In this document: piece by piece, positions 58,004 to 64,000 of the stretch | How the letters are laid out: each line of letters begins with the position of its first letter | How positions within the stretch are numbered: position 1 is the first letter of the stretch | Assembly (NCBI GenBank): GCA_002070565.1 | Contig: MWDM01000002.1 | Location: 1-64,000, forward strand | Direction of reading: 5' to 3' | Source: Bacteroidetes bacterium ADurb.Bin139 | GTDB lineage: Bacteria; Bacteroidota; Bacteroidia; Bacteroidales; UBA932 | Length of the DNA: 64,000 bases | Made by a program: the position numbers and the translations under genes | Notes under the pieces: generated by a model | The model's database searches: none | The model's input: only the letters and a program-made list of their open reading frames with translations | Told to the model about the DNA's origin: nothing

Positions 58004-60272
58004 CCTGTGCAAACAGATTCCCTGTCATAACGGTAAATGTGCCCGGTTCGGTAATCCACCCCCTGTCCCTGGTCCAGAATTTCAACTGTTCCCGGCTCAC
58101 GTTCAAACGTACCGTTTTTGTTTCACCCGGTTCAAGAGCTACCCTGGCAAAAGCTTTGAGTTCTTTCACGGGCCTTGTCATAGAGGCATAATCATCACGC
58201 ATGAAAAGCAGGACTATCTCTTCCCCGGCCACAGAACCTGTGTTTGTCACATCCACCTGCACTTCCAGTGTCCCATCACTGAACGTATCCGTTGTGAAGT
58301 TATCATAGCGGTACGTGGTATATGAGAGCCCGTAGCCAAATTCATAAAGGGGCATGGGATTTTCCATGACTATGGGATGGAAGTAATGTGAAGGCATATG
58401 ATTGTAAACAGAAAGAATGTTTCCGGCAGACCTGGGGAAGGTTACCGGCAGTTTGCCTGAAGGATTCACCACACCATAAAGGATCTCGGCCAGGGCAATG
58501 CCTCCCAGCATGCCGGGTTCCCAGGCTTCAACCAGGGCATCGGCCTGCTGTGCGATCCATTCCACGGCCAGGGGATGTCCATTGTTCAGTACCACAATAC
58601 ACGGCTTGCCGCTGCCGAGCATATTGCGGATCAAATCCTCCTGCAATCCGGGCAGGTTCAGGTTGCCCCGCTCCACATCTTCCCCCGAAGTTTTATTGCC
58701 CCAATCCTTGCGGTTCACGTATTCACCCACAAAGACAATGCTCAGATCTGCCCTGCGGGCCATTTCTCCGGCACGACGGACCTTTTCAGGATCCATATAA
58801 CGAATGGACTCGCCCTGATCCAGGAACGTGAATTGTGTTTTTGGAGCTACCATCCGGAGTCCTTCCAGAAAAGTGACAACGTTTTCATCGGGTTGCGGGA
58901 ACGTCCAGTCCCCCATGATGCCCTGTGAATGGGCATTGGGGCCTGTAACAAATACATTCTTATACTTTCCGCCGTCGGCAAGTGGCAGTATTCCATTGTT
59001 TTCGAGCAAAACAATGCTTTTGCGGGCAGCCTCCAGGGCCGTCTGAACATGTTCTTCCTTACGGAGCGTTTGATGGACCGCGGCAATGTCGAAAAAAGGA
59101 TTTTCAAACAGGCCGAGGCGGAATTTCAACTCCAGGATCCTGCGACAGGCCTGGTCTATCCTTGAAACAGGAACCACACCGTCCTCCACAAGTTTGAGCA
59201 TGGCCGGCACAAATCCGGGCCCGTGCATGTGCATGTCCATGCCTGAGAGCACCGACTGGGCGTAGGCATCCTCCACCGATACGGCTGTGCGGTGTAGGTC
59301 ATATACATGTTCCATGTCCATCCAGTCACTGACAATGAACCCGTCAAAGCCCATTTCCCTGCGGATGATGTCCTGCATGAGCCAGGCGTTGGTATGGCAT
59401 GGAATTCCTTCAATTTCGTTGTGGGCCATCATGAAGGTCTTCACCCCGGCGTCTGTGCAGGCCCGGAACGGGGGAAAGAAGACTTCACGCAATGTTCTTT
59501 CTGAAAGATCGGCAGGGGCACCGTTGGTGCCGTTGACCGGCTGTGATCCGCCAACAAAATGCTTGGCGCAGGCCAGAACCAGATCTTTTTCCAGGCCTTC
59601 ATCACCCTGGAATCCTTTTACTGCAGCACTCCCCATCAGGGATACCAGGTAAGGATCCTCCCCATATGTTTCGCCTACCCTTCCCCACCGCTGGTCCCGG
59701 GCAACTTCCACGTTGGGTGCGAATGTCCAGTGCATACCTATGGCCCGCATCTCTTTTGCGGTCTGGCGAGAAGAAATGTACACCAGTTCCGGATCAAAAG
59801 TAGACGCCATCCCTATGGAAGTGGGATAAACGGTGGTCCCACTCACCAGGGCACAGCCATGAACGGCATCTATGCCCATCAGCAGCGGAATACGCAGCCT
59901 GGATTCCATGGCCAGCGCCTGGAGTTCATTGGCCTCGCCAATGTTCACCGAATGCAGGAATGATCCGATCTTTCCTTCCCTGGCAAGCTGTGCAATATCT
60001 TCTTTCAGGAAACCGGGGTAAAACGCCTGAGCCGTATTGCGCATCAAATCTTCCTCAGTCATGCCGGCCTGTGACTCGTCAATATGGTTAAGACCTACAC
60101 ACTGGTTCATCTGGCCTATCTTTTCCTCCAATGTCATCCTTTTCATAAGGTCTGTAACCCTCTTTTCCACATCCTGTGACGGGTCCATGTAAGGGAGATT
60201 ATCTGCTTTCCCGCCTGAACAGGAAGCGGCAAAAATTAAAGCTGTCATAGATAATAACGTTATTCTTCTCAT
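57990..60272 (-). CDS. GH3 beta-glucosidase-family glycoside hydrolase
   Basis: A 760-residue exported enzyme with lipobox-like AASCS near residue 18, so a lipoprotein. GH3 catalytic barrel (40-370: LLMGIDAVHGCALVSGTTVYPTSIGMAST, the HFVGGSQPVNGTNGAPADLSERTLREVFFPPFRA region), nucleophile Asp in GFIVSDWMDMEHVYDLH, the second domain with GEDVERGNLNLPGLQEDLIRN, and the C-terminal Fn3-like domain (GFGYGLSYTTY-like YEFGYGLSYTTYRYDN, VDVTNTGSVAGEEIVLLFMRD). Substrate classes include beta-glucosides, xylosides and mannan-derived oligosaccharides. It is divergent from the CE7-like and GH5 genes. Confidence 0.95.
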   Translation of the reverse strand: MRRITLLSMTALIFAASCSGGKADNLPYMDPSQDVEKRVTDLMKRMTLEEKIGQMNQCVGLNHIDESQAGMTEEDLMRNTAQAFYPGFLKEDIAQLAREGKIGSFLHSVNIGEANELQALAMESRLRIPLLMGIDAVHGCALVSGTTVYPTSIGMASTFDPELVYISSRQTAKEMRAIGMHWTFAPNVEVARDQRWGRVGETYGEDPYLVSLMGSAAVKGFQGDEGLEKDLVLACAKHFVGGSQPVNGTNGAPADLSERTLREVFFPPFRACTDAGVKTFMMAHNEIEGIPCHTNAWLMQDIIRREMGFDGFIVSDWMDMEHVYDLHRTAVSVEDAYAQSVLSGMDMHMHGPGFVPAMLKLVEDGVVPVSRIDQACRRILELKFRLGLFENPFFDIAAVHQTLRKEEHVQTALEAARKSIVLLENNGILPLADGGKYKNVFVTGPNAHSQGIMGDWTFPQPDENVVTFLEGLRMVAPKTQFTFLDQGESIRYMDPEKVRRAGEMARRADLSIVFVGEYVNRKDWGNKTSGEDVERGNLNLPGLQEDLIRNMLGSGKPCIVVLNNGHPLAVEWIAQQADALVEAWEPGMLGGIALAEILYGVVNPSGKLPVTFPRSAGNILSVYNHMPSHYFHPIVMENPMPLYEFGYGLSYTTYRYDNFTTDTFSDGTLEVQVDVTNTGSVAGEEIVLLFMRDDYASMTRPVKELKAFARVALEPGETKTVRLNVSREQLKFWTRDRGWITEPGTFTVMTGNLFAQVTLP

Positions 60273-60305
60273 AATTCAGATTATTTAATAGAATTCAGCA
60301 GGTAA

Positions 60306-60313
60306 CAAATGTA
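60306..60313 (-). promoter_or_regulatory. Bacteroidota promoter for the GH3 gene (minus strand)
   Basis: TACATTTG on the minus strand, with TTTG at 60335-60332 and an 18-base spacer. The box is embedded in GGTAACAAATGTAACC, an imperfect dyad, and further TGTAAC/GTTACA half-sites occur nearby (60338-60345 and 60367), so a regulator binding here could overlap the promoter. Confidence 0.6.
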
Positions 60314-60389
60314 ACCAATATTTATTCAGCCCAAAAGTGTTACATTTACACTTTCGAAAATCCCTGTTGTAACGACAAACTAAAATCAT

Positions 60390-62132
60390 ATGAAAAAAAC
60401 TTTTTTATCCTTTCTGACCCTGATCCTTGTTTTGGGTTGCAACCAGCCACCCGCAGTCAGGGAAGTGGCACTGGACCCGGCATGGAAATTTCAAACCGGG
60501 AATGATCTGCAATGGGCTTTGCCCGCTTTTGACGACAGTCAGTGGCCGGAAATATCCCCTGCCTCATCCTGGGAAAGCCAGGGCTATACGAATTACGACG
60601 GATACGGATGGTACCGCAAGACGTTCACCATACCGGAAGACATCCTCAAGGCAGTTACACATTACGGAGGCCTGTTGATTCGCTATGACAACGCAGACGA
60701 TTCAGATGCCCTGTATTTCAACGGGCAGATCATAGGGGCAACCGGCAGCTTTCCCCCCAACTATGCAAGCCGCTACGGAGAAAAAAGATCGTATACCGTT
60801 CCGCTGGAATACATCAGAACCGATGAACCCAACACCATAGCCATCCAGGTTTACGACGGAGGGGGTAACGGCGGTCTGATGACCTCGGCGTTGATTATCC
60901 AGCCTGTCGCCCCCGCCCTGAACATTTCCATGCAATACAACGTAGATGCAGAAAACGGCGTATTCATGGGCGAGGCACCCCGTACCCTTAGTGTTACCAT
61001 TAACAACCGGGAAGAAAAAAACAAAAAAACGGTCATACACCTGGCCGTTACCACAGACGACCACCAGCCTGTACATGAATTATCCCGGAAAATCACCATA
61101 AAAAAACAAGACAGCATAACTTGTGTCCTTCCCCTTGAAATTTTTGCCCCCGGATTCTATCGTTGCACCCTCCGGCTTGATACAGACGGAATCAGGGGAG
61201 AACCCACATCGTTCAATATCGGCCTTGAACCCGAAAAGATCATTTCGCCTGTCGATGCGCAGGAAGATTTTGACGATTTCTGGACAGAGACGCGATCCAT
61301 TCTGGACAACACCCCCATGCGGCCTGCCATGAAACTGCTGAAAGAGTATTCCACCGGGGCAAGAAATATTTACTATGTTGAAATGAGATCTTTCGGTAAC
61401 GAAATCATGGGCGGTTATTACGCCGTTCCCAAAGAAAAAGGCAAATACCCGGTAATCATAACCTATATGGGCTACGGGTCCAATCCCTGGATGCCCCATA
61501 CCGACGGCGAACCCGGGTTCATATCATTCGTAGTATCTGTTAGGGGACAGGGTATCTATAAAGCCGGTAACAAATACAACGACAACTGGATCGTGTGGGG
61601 TATTGAGGATAAAAACGATTACTACTACCGGGGTGCTTTCATGGACCTGGTTCGGGCCATTGATTTTATTTGTTCCAGGACCGAGGCCGATAAAGACCGT
61701 ATAGCCGCCGAAGGCGGCAGCCAGGGAGGTGCCTTCACCATGGCCGCCTGTGCCCTGGACGACCGCATTGCCGTTGCTGCACCCACCATTCCTTTTCTGA
61801 GCGACTACCCCGATTATTTCCGGATCGTGGACTGGCCCCGGAGCGATATTGATGCCTATATGAAGGCACATCCCCAGGCCACCTGGGAAGAAATCTATAA
61901 GCTCCTGAGCTATTTTGACATCAAGAACTTGGCCCCGCGCATCAAAACCCCCACAATCATGGGAGTCGGTCTGCAGGATCCCACGTGTCCTCCTCACACC
62001 AATTTTGCCGGCTACAACCTGATCACAGCACCCAAAGATTACAGGATTTACCAAAACAACGGGCACAACACCCCGCCTGAATGGCAGGAAGTCCGCATGG
62101 AGTTTTTCAAGAAATACCTGAATCTCGACTGA
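60390..62132 (+). CDS. CE7-like acetyl esterase with N-terminal galactose-binding-like domain
   Basis: A 580-residue lipoprotein (lipobox VLGC, about Cys17). Residues 25-175 form a GH2-type sugar-binding beta sandwich (WALPAFDDSQWPEISPASSWESQ, LLIRYDNADDSDALYFNGQIIG). Residues 300-580 are an alpha/beta hydrolase of the acetyl-xylan/cephalosporin-C deacetylase group: GYGSNPWMPHT, the nucleophile Ser in EGGSQGGAFTMAACAL, Asp in GVGLQDPTCPP and His in NNGHNTPPEW. It would remove acetyl groups from xylan or mannan fragments. It is followed by GH5 after one base and converges in function with GH3. Confidence 0.92.
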   Translation: MKKTFLSFLTLILVLGCNQPPAVREVALDPAWKFQTGNDLQWALPAFDDSQWPEISPASSWESQGYTNYDGYGWYRKTFTIPEDILKAVTHYGGLLIRYDNADDSDALYFNGQIIGATGSFPPNYASRYGEKRSYTVPLEYIRTDEPNTIAIQVYDGGGNGGLMTSALIIQPVAPALNISMQYNVDAENGVFMGEAPRTLSVTINNREEKNKKTVIHLAVTTDDHQPVHELSRKITIKKQDSITCVLPLEIFAPGFYRCTLRLDTDGIRGEPTSFNIGLEPEKIISPVDAQEDFDDFWTETRSILDNTPMRPAMKLLKEYSTGARNIYYVEMRSFGNEIMGGYYAVPKEKGKYPVIITYMGYGSNPWMPHTDGEPGFISFVVSVRGQGIYKAGNKYNDNWIVWGIEDKNDYYYRGAFMDLVRAIDFICSRTEADKDRIAAEGGSQGGAFTMAACALDDRIAVAAPTIPFLSDYPDYFRIVDWPRSDIDAYMKAHPQATWEEIYKLLSYFDIKNLAPRIKTPTIMGVGLQDPTCPPHTNFAGYNLITAPKDYRIYQNNGHNTPPEWQEVRMEFFKKYLNLD

Positions 62133-62133
62133 T

Positions 62134-63495
62134 ATGAAAAAAACAATGCTATGTTGCGCAGTGCTGTTGCTGGCATTGGCGATCTTCGGTTGTAACCAGC
62201 AGGAAAAAAATGATGGTTTTATCCGTGTTGAGAACGGACAGTTTATCCGTAACGGAGAACCCTATCGTTTCATAGGATTCAATTTCTGGTATGCCGGTAT
62301 TCTGGCGTCCGAAGGTACCGGAGGTGACCGGGAAAGATTGCACCTGGAACTCGACTTTCTGAAATCCATAGGCGTTGACAACCTGCGCATCATGGTAGGG
62401 GCCGACGGTCCTCAGAACAGGGCCAAAGTGCGGCCCGGTCTGCAGATCCAACCCGGAGTCTATAACGATACCCTGCTTACGGGTCTGGATTACCTGTTGC
62501 AGGAGCTGGGAAAACGGGATATGCTGGCTGTATTGTTCTTCAACAATACCTGGGAGTGGACCGGTGGTTATACGCAGTACCTGGAATGGGCGGGCTATGG
62601 CAAAGCTCCCGTTCCTGTAATCGACGGATGGCCGGCTTTCATGGAATACGCGGGTCAATACGTGAACTGCAGCCCCTGCGACAGCCTGTTCAGAAACCAC
62701 GTCAGAAACATCGTCACCCGCGTAAACAGCCTGACAGGAGTTCCTTACGCAGAAGATCCGGCCATTATGTCCTGGCAGGTTGCCAACGAGCCCAGACCCA
62801 TGGGAGCAGACAACAAGGAAGCCTACGAGCGGTTTGTGATAGGTACGGCAGATTTCATCAAATCACTGGATCCCAACCATCTGGTATCTGTAGGCTCTGA
62901 AGGTTCTTATGGCAGTGAAAACGATATGGAACTATACCGACGCGTGCACCAGGCAGCCTCTGTGGATTACCTTACATGCCACATATGGCCAAAAAACTGG
63001 TCGTGGATAGATCAGCAGGACATTCCCGGTTCTGTGGAACGCGCCTCAAAGCTGGCCGAAGGATACCTGGCTGAACACATAGCCCTGGCTGTTGAGCTCA
63101 ATAAACCCATTGTATTGTCCGAGTTCGGGTTTCCAAGGGATAACCACCGCTATGACCGGGAGGATCCTGTAGTAGCCAGGAACGCATTTTTCTGCAACAT
63201 TTTCAACCACCTGGCAGCTTCGGCACAAAATTCGGGAAATTTTGCGGGCTGCAACATCTGGGCCTGGGGAGGATTTGCACGTCCGCAACACATTTTCTGG
63301 GAACCCGGAGATGATTACTGCGGAGATCCCGCCCAGGAAGAACAGGGACTTAATTCCGTTTTTGCCCAGGATGAGACGGTGACCCTGATCCATTCTTTCA
63401 CCTCCCTTCTCAACCATACGGACGAGATGGCAGTCCAGACAGCCCTGCTTTCCGGTCACGATGTGTTGTGTCTTATACTGACACCGGATAAATGA
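62134..63495 (+). CDS. GH5 beta-mannanase-like glycoside hydrolase
   Basis: A 453-residue lipoprotein (lipobox LAIFGC, about Cys20). The GH5 barrel has FIRVENGQFIRNGEPYRFIGFNFWYAG at the N-terminus, LRIMVGADG, LAVLFFNNTWEWTGGYTQY, the acid/base Glu in IMSWQVANEPRPMG and the nucleophile Glu in PIVLSEFGFPRDN, with VDYLTCHIWPKNW before it. The pattern resembles GH5 subfamily 7 mannanases/mannosidases. It begins 1 base after the CE7-like stop and overlaps the symporter start by ATGA. Together with GH3 and the esterase this suggests use of acetylated mannan or glucomannan. Confidence 0.92.
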   Translation: MKKTMLCCAVLLLALAIFGCNQQEKNDGFIRVENGQFIRNGEPYRFIGFNFWYAGILASEGTGGDRERLHLELDFLKSIGVDNLRIMVGADGPQNRAKVRPGLQIQPGVYNDTLLTGLDYLLQELGKRDMLAVLFFNNTWEWTGGYTQYLEWAGYGKAPVPVIDGWPAFMEYAGQYVNCSPCDSLFRNHVRNIVTRVNSLTGVPYAEDPAIMSWQVANEPRPMGADNKEAYERFVIGTADFIKSLDPNHLVSVGSEGSYGSENDMELYRRVHQAASVDYLTCHIWPKNWSWIDQQDIPGSVERASKLAEGYLAEHIALAVELNKPIVLSEFGFPRDNHRYDREDPVVARNAFFCNIFNHLAASAQNSGNFAGCNIWAWGGFARPQHIFWEPGDDYCGDPAQEEQGLNSVFAQDETVTLIHSFTSLLNHTDEMAVQTALLSGHDVLCLILTPDK

Positions 63496-64000
63496 TGCGG
63501 CCCATGGACAAGGTATCTTTTCGTGAAAAACTGGGATACGGATTAGGGGATATGGCTTCCAGCATGTTCTGGAAGATTTTTGGGATGTACCTCCTTTTCT
63601 TTTACACCAAGGTATTTGGCATCTCTCCTGCTGCCGCCGGTACCATGTTCCTGCTCACCCGTATCTGGGATGCGGTAAATGATCCCATCATGGGGCTCAT
63701 TGCAGACAGGACCCATACCAGATGGGGCAAATACCGTCCCTATATCCTTTGGGGGGCCATCCCTTTTGCCCTTATCGGGATCATGACCTTTTATACCCCC
63801 TGTTGGGGTGAAAATGCAAAACTGGCCTACGCCTATGTAACCTATACCTTCATGATGATGGCCTATACGGTGGTAAACGTTCCCTATGCTTCCCTGCTGG
63901 GAGTCATATCCCCTCTGCCAAAGGACAGGAATACACTTTCGTCGTACCGGATGTTCTTTGCCTACGTGGGGAGCTTCATCACTTTCATGATTTTCCAGCC
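63492..64000 (+). CDS. MFS sugar/cation symporter (GPH family), 5' part
   Basis: The first 169 residues of a glycoside-pentoside-hexuronide-type symporter; the rest is beyond the window. Visible are FREKLGYGLGDMASSMFWKIFGMYLLFFYTKVFG, the N-terminal motif, LLTRIWDAVNDPIMGLIADRTHTRWGKYRPYILWG with the cation/sugar-binding D-x-x-x-D region of MelB-like proteins, and NVPYASLLGVISP. ATG at 63492 overlaps the GH5 stop. In known Bacteroidota mannan loci a GPH transporter next to GH5_7 carries mannooligosaccharides into the cytoplasm; the same is inferred here. Confidence 0.93.
   Translation, partial: MMRPMDKVSFREKLGYGLGDMASSMFWKIFGMYLLFFYTKVFGISPAAAGTMFLLTRIWDAVNDPIMGLIADRTHTRWGKYRPYILWGAIPFALIGIMTFYTPCWGENAKLAYAYVTYTFMMMAYTVVNVPYASLLGVISPLPKDRNTLSSYRMFFAYVGSFITFMIFQ

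Noticed and set aside
1-64000. tRNA, rRNA and insertion-sequence genes
   Set aside because: None recognised by eye on either strand; a dedicated search could not be run.

Overview
The window looks like chromosomal DNA of a member of the Bacteroidota, most likely order Bacteroidales. The evidence is a SusC/SusD pair, many lipoproteins, an AraC-rich regulator set, an ECF sigma/FecR pair, arginine synthesis through an N-acylornithine carbamoyltransferase, and repeated TAnnTTTG promoter boxes with almost no Shine-Dalgarno sequences. No rRNA, tRNA, insertion sequence or CRISPR array was seen. Gene density is high and base composition looks even by eye. A few genes are broken.

Layout. 1-3.4 kb: the end of a SusC, a SusD and a third surface lipoprotein, closed by a clear terminator. 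3.4-12.0 kb: an apparent six-gene operon with a DUF4369-like lipoprotein, then two tandem copies of a two-gene module (a DUF6057-type membrane protein followed by a CxxCH-containing beta-propeller lipoprotein), then a glycosidase-like secreted protein. 12.0-16.3 kb, minus strand: GH29 fucosidase, AI-2E family permease, ZIP metal transporter and AraC regulator. 16.3-19.2 kb: a four-domain sulfur-trafficking oxidoreductase and a MarR regulator. 19.2-20.6 kb: a wrecked alpha/beta hydrolase followed by 500 bases of non-coding DNA with a 20-base tandem repeat and a chain of hairpins. 20.6-26.7 kb: Hsp20, RidA, a SIMPL protein, RpiB, an ECF sigma/FecR/STN-domain cassette and an acyl-ACP thioesterase. 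26.7-32.6 kb: acyl-CoA ligase, two plug-only TonB-receptor-like proteins, and two M28 peptidases, one fused to a predicted outer-membrane barrel. 32.7-39.8 kb: the arginine operon (GNAT, argG, argC, argF', argB, argE, argH), preceded by an arginine-rich leader peptide. 39.8-49.7 kb: aldo-keto reductase, PlsC-like acyltransferase, ClpB, QueE, two C1 peptidases, PssA and hybrid-cluster protein. 49.7-53.8 kb: three frame-disrupted genes in a row (ferredoxin, Crp-family regulator, lipocalin), then thioredoxin, AraC and a lipocalin-like lipoprotein. 53.8-64 kb: phosphohexomutase, RmlD, a GT39-type glycosyltransferase, then a plant-glycan block of GH3, CE7-like esterase, GH5 and a sugar/cation symporter cut by the window end.

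How it fits together: polysaccharide capture and breakdown at both ends of the window flank ordinary housekeeping functions (arginine, queuosine, phospholipid, proteostasis). The most unusual items are the duplicated DUF6057/CxxCH-propeller module, the peptidase-barrel fusion, the twin plug-only proteins, the arginine leader, and about ten genes whose -7 promoter box ends only 3-6 bases before the ATG, which predicts leaderless mRNAs.
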